The notes: generated by a model not told the origin, from the letters alone. 9,689 bases of DNA from DATDOO01 sp035293245 (GCA_035293245.1 DATDOO010000372.1:1-9689); one strand, 5' to 3'; positions 1 to 6,477 are shown, counted from the first letter of the stretch. A program made the numbers and translations.

Positions 1-184
1 CGCGCGCCACCCGACGCGCCAGTATGCCGACGTGGCGCGCCATCGCCTCGGCCGTAAACTGTGCGGCCTGCCGGTTGGCGGCCTCGCTCTGAGCCCGCGC
101 GTCGAAATAAAAAAAGCCCGCCAAGGCCAGATAAACGGCCATGGACATCGCCAGCAGCATTCCAAATATTCGTCCCAAACTCAT
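1..184 (-). CDS. N-terminal fragment of a membrane-anchored protein, possibly an AlgC-type phosphomannomutase/phosphoglucomutase with a membrane extension
   Basis: Only the first 61 codons are visible; the frame stays open to the left edge of the window. The ATG at 184-182 has a strong ribosome binding site (GGAGGGG, 194-188), 37 bp after the dut stop, so it is probably the third gene of the coaBC-dut unit. The product begins MSLGRIFGMLLAMSMAVY and has a hydrophobic segment at about residues 6-27. A polar, Ala/Gln/Arg-rich stretch follows that looks like the start of a periplasmic or coiled helix. This fits a signal anchor. From memory of Pseudomonas, dfp-dut is followed by algC, and some AlgC homologues carry a long N-terminal membrane extension before the sugar-phosphate mutase domain. 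That identity rests on gene order only, because no mutase motif is in the window. A membrane sensor or another anchored protein is also possible. Confidence 0.6.
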   Translation of the reverse strand, partial: MSLGRIFGMLLAMSMAVYLALAGFFYFDARAQSEAANRQAAQFTAEAMARHVGILARRVAR

Positions 185-221
185 GCGCCCCTCCAAAAAG
201 TTCCCCAGCTTCGGACCACGC

Positions 222-677
222 CTAATCGCGGCCGGTATGACCGAATCCCCCGCCGGCGCGTGCGCTTTCCTCGAATGTTTGCACCCGCTCGAACGCCACC
301 TGCAACACCGGGACGAACACCATCTGCGCAATGCGCTCGCCCACTTCGATGCGGAAGGCCTGATCGCCCCGGTTCCAGCAGGAAATGAACACCTGCCCCT
401 GGTAATCGGAGTCGATCAGCCCGATCAGATTGCCGAGCACGATACCGTGTTTGTGCCCCAGCCCCGAACGCGGCACGAGCACGGCCGCGACGCCCGGATC
501 GGCAATGTGAATAGCCAATCCCGTCGGAATCAGCCGCGTCTCGCCCGGCTTCAACTCCAGCGATTCGTGCAGGCAGGCGCGCAGATCCAGTCCGGCAGCC
601 CCTTCTGTGGCGTAGTCGGGCAAAGGGATCGACTGCCCCAGCCGCTCGTCAAGCACTTTCAGCCGGATTTTGCGCAC
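222..677 (-). CDS. dut: Deoxyuridine 5'-triphosphate nucleotidohydrolase (dUTPase)
   Basis: This enzyme hydrolyses dUTP to dUMP and pyrophosphate. It keeps uracil out of DNA and supplies the dTMP precursor; it acts as a cytoplasmic homotrimer. The 151-residue product has the same length as E. coli Dut and the family motifs in order. These are AGLDLRA (28-34), PRSGLGHKHG (69-78), GLIDSDYQGQ (86-95, catalytic Asp89) and the glycine-rich C-terminal arm RAGGGFGHTG (140-149) that closes over the active site. The start is GTG at 677-675, chosen because AGGAG (687-683) lies 5 nt upstream and the N-terminus MRKIRLKVLD aligns with the family. It overlaps the end of coaBC by 29 bp, so translation of the two is probably coupled. 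The stop is TAG. Confidence 0.97.
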   Translation of the reverse strand: MRKIRLKVLDERLGQSIPLPDYATEGAAGLDLRACLHESLELKPGETRLIPTGLAIHIADPGVAAVLVPRSGLGHKHGIVLGNLIGLIDSDYQGQVFISCWNRGDQAFRIEVGERIAQMVFVPVLQVAFERVQTFEESARAGGGFGHTGRD

Positions 678-1860
678 GGAATCTCCTGATAATCAGTTCG
701 ACCAATTGCCGAGCGGCCTCGCGCTTGGTGGTCAGGGCGATGCCCTCATGGCCTTCGGCCCAGAACACTTCCAGCGCGTTCTCGTCGCGTTCGAAACCTC
801 CTTGTTCCCGACCCACCCAGTTCGCGGCGATCATGTCCAGGCGCTTTAAACGCAACTTCTCTTGCGCATTCTGGGCCAGATTGTCGGTTTCCGCTGCGAA
901 GCCCACGGTAAAAGGTCGCTTGGGCAGATCGGCGAGAATTCCCAGAATATCCGGCGTACGGCGCAATGCCAATTGCATTTCATCCGCGCCCTTCTTGATT
1001 TTGGCGGGTGCGGCGCTTTGCGGCGCGTAATCCGCCACCGCCGCCGCGGCGATGAAAATGTCGTGCGTAGCGGCCCGGCCCACTACCGCCTCGGCCATTT
1101 CCGTTGCGCTTTCCACCCGAACCAACTCATCTACCGCGGGTGGAGCCAAAGCGGTAGGACCTGCGACCAGCGTGACCCGCCCACCGGCGGCGCGAACCGC
1201 TTCCGCCACGGCAAAACCCATTTTCCCCGAACTGCGGTTGCTCAGAAAACGTACCGGATCAATCGCCTCGCGGGTCGGGCCGGCGCTGACCAGGACGCGG
1301 CAACCGGAAAGTGGGCCGTCCCGCCACAATGCAGCCAGCGCATCGCGTAAACCGGCGGGTTCCAGCATCCGCCCCGGACCAACGTCGCCACAGGCCTGAG
1401 TACCTTCGTCCGGGCCGAATATGCGCACGTTGCGCTGACGCAACGTCGCCAGATTGTCCTGCGTGGCCGGATGGCGCCACATCGCCTGGTTCATGGCCGG
1501 CGCCACCGCCAGCGGCGCCGCCGTGGCCAGACACAGCGTCGCAAGCAGGCTGTCCGCCAGGCCCAACCTGAGTCGGGCGAGGAAGTCCGCCGTCGCGGGG
1601 GCGATCAATACCGCGTCCGCCCAGCGCGCCAGATCGATGTGCTCCATCCCCGCGCGCTCAGGGGATTCCAGAAGCTCCAGTCCCACCGGGTGACCGGACA
1701 GGGCCTGAAAAGTGAGCGGCGCGACGAAGGCACGGGCCGCCGGCGTCATCGCGACGCGCACCTCCGCGCCCGCTTCGCGCAGCAGGCGGGTCAGTTCGGC
1801 GGACTTGTAGGCGGCGATGCCTCCGGTCACACCCAGCACGATGCGCTTTCCCTTCAGCAT
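649..1860 (-). CDS. coaBC: Bifunctional phosphopantothenoylcysteine decarboxylase / phosphopantothenate-cysteine ligase
   Basis: CoaBC (Dfp) carries out two successive steps of coenzyme A synthesis. The CoaB half joins 4'-phosphopantothenate to cysteine using CTP. The CoaC half, an FMN enzyme, decarboxylates the product to 4'-phosphopantetheine. The 403-residue protein has the N-terminal flavoprotein domain (about 1-185) with GVTGGIAAYK (10-19), His74 in EHIDLARWAD, Asn124 in PAMNQ, and Cys157 in QACGDVGPGRM. Each is one position below its E. coli counterpart. The C-terminal ligase domain has AGPTREAIDPVRFLSNRSSG and the AKIKK lysine motif. I chose ATG at 1860; an in-frame TTG at 1872 is possible, but the GGGGGAG at 1879-1873 abuts it, whereas it lies 12 nt from the ATG. 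The gene overlaps dut by 29 bp and is divergent from radC. Confidence 0.96.
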   Translation of the reverse strand: MLKGKRIVLGVTGGIAAYKSAELTRLLREAGAEVRVAMTPAARAFVAPLTFQALSGHPVGLELLESPERAGMEHIDLARWADAVLIAPATADFLARLRLGLADSLLATLCLATAAPLAVAPAMNQAMWRHPATQDNLATLRQRNVRIFGPDEGTQACGDVGPGRMLEPAGLRDALAALWRDGPLSGCRVLVSAGPTREAIDPVRFLSNRSSGKMGFAVAEAVRAAGGRVTLVAGPTALAPPAVDELVRVESATEMAEAVVGRAATHDIFIAAAAVADYAPQSAAPAKIKKGADEMQLALRRTPDILGILADLPKRPFTVGFAAETDNLAQNAQEKLRLKRLDMIAANWVGREQGGFERDENALEVFWAEGHEGIALTTKREAARQLVELIIRRFRAQNPAESA

Positions 1861-1962
1861 GGCCTCAAGCAACTCCCCCGTCTCACACCAGAAAAACAGG
1901 ACGGATTATGGCCAATTCTTGCGCAAGACTCTATTCTTCCGTCCAAACAACAAGGAGCGTTT
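1861..1962. promoter_or_regulatory. Divergent promoter region between coaBC and radC with a 12-bp palindrome
   Basis: This 102-bp spacer should hold promoters for both directions. Rightward (radC), TGGCCA at 1909-1914 and TATTCT at 1932-1937 are 17 bp apart, each matching the sigma-70 consensus at 4 of 6 positions. Leftward (coaBC), CATAAT (1910-1905) matches the -10 consensus at 5 of 6, but I see no convincing -35. A perfect palindrome, TCTTGCGCAAGA (1917-1928), lies within the rightward spacer and just upstream of the leftward -10, where a dimeric regulator could act. The promoter assignments are weak; the palindrome is read directly from the sequence. Confidence 0.35.
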
Positions 1963-2637
1963 ATGCCCATCACCGACTGGCCCGACGCCGAACGTCCGCG
2001 CGAGCGCTTGCTGCAACACGGACCCGCCGCCTTGTCCGACGCGGAACTCTTGGCCATCTTCCTGCGCACCGGCGTACCGGGCAAAACCGCCGTCGACCTG
2101 GCGCGCGAATTACTGACCGGCTTCGGCTCGCTACGCGCGCTGCTGCAGGCCCGCCGCGAGGATTTCTGCCGGCATCCGGGCCTCGGCAATGCCAAGTACG
2201 CGCAACTGCAAGCGGTGCTGGCGATGGCACGGCGCCATCTCCAGGAAGAATTGCGTTCCGGCGCCGCGCTGACCAGCCCCGAACTGACCCGGGATTTCCT
2301 CGCCAGCCAATTGCGCGACCAGCCGCACGAGATTTTCGCCGCCGTGTTCCTCGACAACCAGCACCGCGTCATCCGCTACGAAGAATTGTTCCGCGGCACC
2401 CTGGACGGCGCCAGCGTCTACCCGCGCGAAGTCGTCAAGCGGGCGCTGGCGCTCAACGCCGGCGCGCTGATTTTCGCCCACAACCACCCTTCCGGTTCGA
2501 ACCAGCCCAGCGCCGCCGACCGGCAACTCACCGATCGGCTCAAGCAGGCACTGGGACTGATCGACATCCGCGTCCTCGATCACTTCATCATCGGCGAAGG
2601 CCCGGCCTATTCTTTCGCCGAACAGGGATTACTCTGA
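1963..2637 (+). CDS. radC: RadC-family JAB/MPN-domain protein
   Basis: The 224-residue product is a full-length RadC. An N-terminal helical, helix-hairpin-helix-like part (about 1-100, with RERLLQHGPAALSDAELLAI) is followed by a JAB/JAMM domain. The metal motif is AHNHPSG with His173 and His175, then PSAAD ending in Asp186, the classic HxHP...SxxD signature. JAMM domains elsewhere are zinc isopeptidases. RadC was named for DNA repair from an E. coli mutation later attributed to recG, so its biochemical role remains unsettled. The start is ATG at 1963 with AAGGAG (1952-1957) 5 nt upstream; a longer open frame to the left has no such site and runs opposite coaBC. It is transcribed divergently from coaBC, an arrangement also seen in Pseudomonas. 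Its end overlaps the end of purC on the other strand by 9 bp. Confidence 0.93.
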   Translation: MPITDWPDAERPRERLLQHGPAALSDAELLAIFLRTGVPGKTAVDLARELLTGFGSLRALLQARREDFCRHPGLGNAKYAQLQAVLAMARRHLQEELRSGAALTSPELTRDFLASQLRDQPHEIFAAVFLDNQHRVIRYEELFRGTLDGASVYPREVVKRALALNAGALIFAHNHPSGSNQPSAADRQLTDRLKQALGLIDIRVLDHFIIGEGPAYSFAEQGLL

Positions 2638-3525
2638 ACCCGTCAGCCTTGTTTGCGCTTCCCGGTATTTGGCGGCCGTCCGCTCGATGACTTCTTCCGG
2701 CAAATGCGGCCCCGGCGCTTTCTTGTTCCAGTCCAGCGTTTCCAGGTAGTCGCGCAGATATTGCTTGTCGAAGCTCGGCGGGCTGACACCCACCTGGTAT
2801 TCGTCGGCGGGCCAGAAACGCGAGGAATCCGGCGTCAGCGCCTCGTCGATCAGATGGAGAACACCCGCCTCGTCCAGGCCGAACTCGAACTTGGTGTCGG
2901 CGATGATGATGCCGCGCGCCCGGGCGTATTCGGCGGCTTGGGTGTAAAGAGCAAGACTCGTGTCGCGCACCTTCTCTGCCAAGCGGCGGCCAAGCAACTC
3001 CACGGTCTTCTCGAAGCTGATGTTCTCGTCGTGAGCGCCTTGCTCCGCCTTGGTGGACGGCGTGAAGATCGCCTCGGGCAACCGTTCCGCCTGGCGCAAT
3101 CCCTCCGGCAAGCGAATGCCGCACACCGATCCGGTTTTCTGGTAGTCCTTCCAGCCGGAACCGATCAGATAGCCGCGCACGATGGCCTCGACCGGTAAAG
3201 GCCGCAATTTCTTGACCACGATGGCGCGCCCCTCGATCAGAGCCCGCTCGGATGGGTCGGGCACGGCCATGCCCAGCGTCAACGAGGCCAGGTGATGGGG
3301 AATGATGTGCCCCATGCGGGCGAACCAGAAGTTGGACAGCGCCGTCAGCACCGCGCCTTTGCCGGGAATCGGTTCGGGCATCACTACGTCGAAGGCGGAA
3401 ATGCGGTCGGTGGTCACGATGAGCAGATAGTTCTCGCCCACCGCGTAAATATCCCGCACCTTGCCGCGATTGAGCAGTTTGACGCTCTTGAGCGAAGTTT
3501 CGTATAAGGCGTTGGGAAGGGTCAT
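2629..3525 (-). CDS. purC: Phosphoribosylaminoimidazole-succinocarboxamide synthase (SAICAR synthetase)
   Basis: PurC joins aspartate to the purine intermediate CAIR using ATP, forming SAICAR in de novo purine synthesis in the cytoplasm. The 298-residue protein belongs to the longer bacterial/yeast-like form rather than the roughly 237-residue E. coli form. Visible hallmarks are the nucleotide-binding start LLNRGKVRDIYAV (17-29), TTDRISAFDVV and PIPGKG. Further on are the substrate-binding region EAIVRGYLIGSGWKDY, the family signature near IADTKFEFG, and LIDEALTPDSSRFWP. ATG at 3525 was preferred over ATG at 3534 because AAGGA (3540-3536) lies 10 nt before the former and only 1 nt before the latter. 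The gene stands alone on its strand, divergent from yajQ and convergent with radC. The overlap with radC leaves no room for an ordinary terminator between them. Confidence 0.96.
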   Translation of the reverse strand: MTLPNALYETSLKSVKLLNRGKVRDIYAVGENYLLIVTTDRISAFDVVMPEPIPGKGAVLTALSNFWFARMGHIIPHHLASLTLGMAVPDPSERALIEGRAIVVKKLRPLPVEAIVRGYLIGSGWKDYQKTGSVCGIRLPEGLRQAERLPEAIFTPSTKAEQGAHDENISFEKTVELLGRRLAEKVRDTSLALYTQAAEYARARGIIIADTKFEFGLDEAGVLHLIDEALTPDSSRFWPADEYQVGVSPPSFDKQYLRDYLETLDWNKKAPGPHLPEEVIERTAAKYREAQTRLTGSE

Positions 3526-3600
3526 GCCGCGCATATCCTTGAAATCAAAAGCGAATAATGATGATATTTAGCTCCCCGATTTGCAAGGGAGAGCACGGCC
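3526..3600. promoter_or_regulatory. Divergent promoter region between purC and yajQ
   Basis: This 75-bp spacer is AT-rich compared with its surroundings. For yajQ, TTGAAA (3539-3544, 5 of 6 to the -35 consensus) precedes GATATT (3563-3568, 4 of 6) by 18 bp. For purC, TTGCAA and CATCAT on the minus strand lie 17 bp apart, each weak. The yajQ ribosome binding site AGGGAG (3586-3591) is 9 nt from its ATG. I see no PurR-type operator or riboswitch-like fold in so short a spacer. The promoter calls come from consensus matching by eye. Confidence 0.35.
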
Positions 3601-4083
3601 ATGCCGTCTTTCGACATCGTTTCCGAAATCAACCCGCACGAAGCCACCAACGCCGTCGACCAAGCCAACCGCGAGGTCGCCACGCGCTTCGACTTCAAGG
3701 GCAGCGGCGCGCGCTACGAGCAGGAGGAGTGCATCATCACCCTGCACGCCGAGGTGGAATTCCAGTTGCAGCAGATGCTCGACATCCTGCAGGCCAAGCT
3801 GGCCAAGCGCGGCATCGACCTGGGCTGCCTGAAGGTCGACGAGCCGCAGACCGCGCTCAAGCAGGCGCGGCAGACCGTGACGCTGCGCCAGGGCATCGAC
3901 GCCGACTTGGCGAAGAAAATCGTCCGTCTCATCAAGGACAGCAAACTCAAGGTGCAGGCGGCCATCCAGGGGGAAAAAATCCGCGTCACCGGCAAGAAGC
4001 GGGACGATCTCCAGGAAGCCATCGCCCTGTTGCGCCAGACTCCATTGGACCTGCCGCTGCAATTCGACAATTTCCGTGACTGA
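3601..4083 (+). CDS. yajQ: YajQ-family nucleotide/cyclic di-GMP-binding protein
   Basis: The 160-residue product (about the E. coli YajQ length) begins MPSFDIVSEINPHE and contains NREVATRFDFKG, both family hallmarks. It ends with the GKKRDDLQEAIALLRQ and LPLQFDNFRD segments typical of the C-terminus. The family folds as two small alpha/beta domains. E. coli YajQ is known to bind nucleotides or RNA. A Xanthomonas homologue (XC_3703) is reported to bind cyclic di-GMP and to act with a transcription regulator in virulence. Whether this protein binds cyclic di-GMP is inferred from that work. The start has a good site, AGGGAG, 9 nt upstream. The gene overlaps the following diguanylate cyclase gene by 8 bp, suggesting a two-gene unit with translational coupling. 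Confidence 0.94.
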   Translation: MPSFDIVSEINPHEATNAVDQANREVATRFDFKGSGARYEQEECIITLHAEVEFQLQQMLDILQAKLAKRGIDLGCLKVDEPQTALKQARQTVTLRQGIDADLAKKIVRLIKDSKLKVQAAIQGEKIRVTGKKRDDLQEAIALLRQTPLDLPLQFDNFRD

Positions 4084-5113
4084 CGCTGCCACGGCGCCGC
4101 ACAACATTCTCGAATCGGTCATCCGGCTGACCGAGCAGCGCGACCAGCATTCGCTGGAAACCTGCCTCATCCAGACCATGCTGGAACTGACCGGCGCCTG
4201 CCGCATCACCCTCTACGTGCCGGAAGAAGACGAGACGAACGAGCCCCCCAACCGCCTCGTGCGCGTCGCTCACGTGCGCGATCCCTCTTTGTGCGCTTGC
4301 CCGGACGGCGAAGAGGGGAAAATGATCTTCCTGAACGAAGCCCCCCTTTCGTACCGCGCCTGCCTGGAAAGCGGGAAATCCGCCGACATCGCCGGCGACG
4401 ATCGTCAGGTGCACATCCATCCGGTAATCGGCGCGGAAAACCGGCCGGCGGGAATTCTCTGTGTCGACCACCGGCGCGGGCGCAGCCTCGATATCCGTCT
4501 GATCGACAGCTTCTTGCGCATCTACCGGAACTATCTGGAATTGCTCAACGAAAACCAGCACGACCGGCTGACCGGCCTGCTGAATCGCAAAACCTTCGAC
4601 GAAAGGGTTGTGAAAGTGATCGAACAGGCGCGCGGCCTGCGCCAGCGTGCCGGCGACCGGGGTTTTCTGGCGCTGGCCATCGTGGACATCGACCACTTCA
4701 AACGCATCAACGACTCTTTCGGTCATCTTTACGGCGACGAAGTACTCCTGCTGTTCGCGCGGCTGATGACGCAGATTTTCCGCGAAGACGACCTGCTGTT
4801 CCGTTTCGGCGGCGAAGAATTCGTGATCCTGCTGAAAACGCCGGATGCGGGCGTTTGCGCCAAAATACTCAACCGTTTCCGCGCGGCGGTGGAAGGCTAC
4901 GCCTTTCCGCTGGTCGGCACGGTCACCACCAGTATCGGCTATACGGAAATCAGCGGGGAAATCGCTTATGCGCCACTGCTTGACCGGGCGGACCGCGCCC
5001 TGTACTTCGCCAAGCGACAGGGGCGCAACCGGGTGCACCGCTACGAGCAACTCATCGAGGAAGGAAAAATCCTGCCTGCGGAGGTACCCGCCGGCAGTGT
5101 GGATTTGTTCTGA
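4076..5113 (+). CDS. Diguanylate cyclase with N-terminal GAF-like sensor domain
   Basis: The 345-residue product has no signal peptide or membrane segment and should be cytoplasmic. Residues about 10-160 look like a GAF-type sensor, judged from the strand pattern around HPVIGAENRPAGILCVDH; a Cys73-Ala-Cys75 pair is notable. The GGDEF domain starts at DRLTGLLNRKTFDE (163-176). It has VDIDHFKRINDSFGH (203-217, metal-binding Asp204), the active-site loop GGEEF (245-249), and the product-inhibition I-site RxxD (Arg236, Asp239) five residues before it. It should therefore make cyclic di-GMP from two GTP and be feedback inhibited. The start is GTG at 4076, overlapping the yajQ stop. No clear ribosome binding site precedes it, so it probably depends on yajQ translation; the next in-frame ATG would remove part of the sensor. 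It is convergent with the ferredoxin gene, 6 bp away. Confidence 0.93.
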   Translation: MTDAATAPHNILESVIRLTEQRDQHSLETCLIQTMLELTGACRITLYVPEEDETNEPPNRLVRVAHVRDPSLCACPDGEEGKMIFLNEAPLSYRACLESGKSADIAGDDRQVHIHPVIGAENRPAGILCVDHRRGRSLDIRLIDSFLRIYRNYLELLNENQHDRLTGLLNRKTFDERVVKVIEQARGLRQRAGDRGFLALAIVDIDHFKRINDSFGHLYGDEVLLLFARLMTQIFREDDLLFRFGGEEFVILLKTPDAGVCAKILNRFRAAVEGYAFPLVGTVTTSIGYTEISGEIAYAPLLDRADRALYFAKRQGRNRVHRYEQLIEEGKILPAEVPAGSVDLF

Positions 5114-5119
5114 GAACCG

Positions 5120-5389
5120 CTACCTTCCGTACGCCCTGCGCTCCGCTTCCGTCAGGCGCAAGTAGCGGGCGAACAGCGTTTCCTTACTCTCTCGGTACGA
5201 GGGATGCGGAATGATGCAATCCACCGGGCACACTTCCATGCACTGCGGGCGGTCGAAGTGGCCCACGCACTCCGTGCAGCGGGACGGGTCGATCTGGTAG
5301 GTTTCCGCTCCCTGCGAGATGGCCTGGTTCGGGCATTCCGGTTCACAAACGTCGCAGTTGATGCATTCGTCGGTTATCAGCAAGGCCAT
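5120..5389 (-). CDS. YfhL/Alvin-type 2[4Fe-4S] ferredoxin
   Basis: This is a small cytoplasmic electron carrier of 89 residues. Cluster-binding cysteines are Cys9, 12, 15 and 19 in CINCDVCEPECP. The second set is Cys38, 41, 50 and 54, in which Cys41 and Cys50 are separated by eight residues. That insertion, the following CPVDC with an extra Cys58, and the C-terminal helical tail are characteristic of the Allochromatium (Alvin) type, whose clusters have unusually low potentials. E. coli YfhL is the same family. The start is ATG at 5389 with GAGG (5400-5397) 7 nt upstream, 12 bp after the coaD stop, so it is the last gene of the M16-rsmD-coaD unit. The redox partner is not evident from the window. 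Annotations often call it fdx or fdxA. Confidence 0.95.
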   Translation of the reverse strand: MALLITDECINCDVCEPECPNQAISQGAETYQIDPSRCTECVGHFDRPQCMEVCPVDCIIPHPSYRESKETLFARYLRLTEAERRAYGR

Positions 5390-5401
5390 GGCGTCACCTC
5401 T

Positions 5402-5890
5402 CTAGTCGTTCGTTCTGCATTTGTCCAGCAGCGCCCTTTGCACCGCTTCGGGCACGAAACCGCTCACATCCCCGCCCAGCTTGGCGATTTCCCGGATCAT
5501 GGTGGAAGAGATGAAGGCGTACTGCTCTGCCGGGGTCAAGAACAGGGTTTCCAGTTCCGGATTCAGGCGGTGATTCATCCAGGCAAGCTGGAATTCGTAT
5601 TCGAAATCGGATACCGCGCGCAGGCCGCGCAGCACGACCTGAGCGCCTTCGCGGCGCGCGCACTCCACCAGCAGGCTGTTGAAGCCGGCGACTTCGACGC
5701 GAGGCAGATGCCCCAGCACCTCGCGGCACAGCGCCACCCGCTCCTCCAGGGTGAACAGCGGGATTTTGTTCTTGCTCTCCGCCACCGCCACCACCACCCG
5801 CCCGAACAAGCGGGTGGCACGCGCGATCAGATCCACGTGACCGTGGGTTACGGGGTCGAAAGTGCCGGGGTATATGGCGGTCACGGACAT
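5402..5890 (-). CDS. coaD: Phosphopantetheine adenylyltransferase
   Basis: CoaD transfers AMP from ATP to 4'-phosphopantetheine, giving dephospho-CoA, the penultimate step of coenzyme A synthesis; the family enzyme is a hexamer. The 162-residue product has the nucleotidyltransferase signature GTFDPVTHGH (9-18, with Thr15 and His18 in the TxGH motif). It also has the phosphopantetheine-contacting LRGLRAVSDFEYE (87-99) and the second family motif ISSTMIR (127-133). Length and both motifs match the bacterial enzyme. ATG at 5890 was chosen because it gives the canonical N-terminus MSVTAIYPGTFDP; a longer open frame upstream runs into rsmD. It overlaps the rsmD end by 10 bp and has only a weak ribosome binding site, so its translation is probably coupled to rsmD. 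Confidence 0.97.
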   Translation of the reverse strand: MSVTAIYPGTFDPVTHGHVDLIARATRLFGRVVVAVAESKNKIPLFTLEERVALCREVLGHLPRVEVAGFNSLLVECARREGAQVVLRGLRAVSDFEYEFQLAWMNHRLNPELETLFLTPAEQYAFISSTMIREIAKLGGDVSGFVPEAVQRALLDKCRTND

Positions 5891-6477
5891 GGAAAATGCT
5901 CGCGGGGCGTGTCGTTGGCGGCGCGAGGTCCGCGCCGGTATAAATAATAACCCACCTCGCCGCCCTTGCCGGATTTCATGAGCATCCAGTTTTCCGGCAC
6001 CTCGCGAGGCGGGAGGGCGGCTTCCGTCTCGACGTAGACCAACGCCTCCTCCCGCAGCCAACCGCGCGCTTCAAGCAGACGGCAGCAGGATTCGGCCCGT
6101 TTCTGGCCGAAAGGCGGATCGAGAAACACCAGATCGGACGGCTGCACCGGACCTTCCAAAAAGCGGAAGACATCGGCTTCCAGGATCTCCAGCCCCGCCG
6201 CGCCCAACCTGGCCGCATTGCGGCGCAGCGCCTCGCACGCTTCGCGTCCGATCTCCACCTGAATCAGCGACCGCGCGCCGCGCGACAAGGCCTCGAAACC
6301 CAATGCGCCGCTGCCGGCGAACAGGTCGAGACAGCGCGCGCCCATCACTTCCTCGCGCAGCCAGTTGAACAGGGTCTCGCGCACCCGGTTGGGCGTGGGG
6401 CGCAAGCCCGGCGCATCGGGAAATTCGATGAGCCGGCTGCGCCACTGGCCGCCGATGATGCGCAGGCGATTGCTCAA
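5881..6477 (-). CDS. rsmD: 16S rRNA (guanine(966)-N(2))-methyltransferase
   Basis: RsmD methylates N2 of G966 in 16S rRNA within 30S assembly particles, using S-adenosylmethionine. The 198-residue product begins MSNRLRIIGGQWRSR and has the family stretch RPTPNRVRETLFNWL (26-40). It has SAM-binding motif I, CLDLFAGSGALG (49-60), the acidic Glu75 after the second strand, and the catalytic LDPPF (119-123) of N2/N6 amino-methyltransferases. The start is TTG at 6477-6475. This is supported by GGAGG (6492-6488) 10 nt upstream and by alignment of the N-terminus with the family. The TTGA overlaps the TGA stop of the preceding M16 gene by 4 bp, a typical stop-start coupling. It is followed by coaD with a 10-bp overlap, a common rsmD-coaD pairing in bacteria. 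Confidence 0.95.
   Translation of the reverse strand: MSNRLRIIGGQWRSRLIEFPDAPGLRPTPNRVRETLFNWLREEVMGARCLDLFAGSGALGFEALSRGARSLIQVEIGREACEALRRNAARLGAAGLEILEADVFRFLEGPVQPSDLVFLDPPFGQKRAESCCRLLEARGWLREEALVYVETEAALPPREVPENWMLMKSGKGGEVGYYLYRRGPRAANDTPREHFPCP

Noticed and set aside
1861..1872. In-frame TTG at 1872 as an alternative coaBC start
   Set aside because: The GGGGGAG element directly abuts it, and the extra four residues have no counterpart in the family, so ATG at 1860 is preferred.
3526..3600. A purine or cyclic di-GMP riboswitch ahead of purC or yajQ
   Set aside because: The spacer is only 75 bp, shared by two divergent genes, and I could not find the conserved cores of either riboswitch class.
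3986..5050. A 354-codon open frame on the minus strand opposite the diguanylate cyclase gene
   Set aside because: It mirrors the cyclase gene, has no recognisable motif and no good ribosome binding site; the cyclase frame has clear catalytic motifs.
5120..5389. Extra cysteine (Cys58) in the ferredoxin as a sign of a novel cluster
   Set aside because: The CPVDC arrangement is, as I recall, already present in the Allochromatium-type ferredoxin, so it is a family trait and not a novelty.
5794..5817. An 8-bp inverted repeat CCACCCGC / GCGGGTGG with an 8-nt loop
   Set aside because: It lies inside the coaD coding region (around residues 25-33), has no following T-tract, and its bases are explained by the conserved protein sequence.
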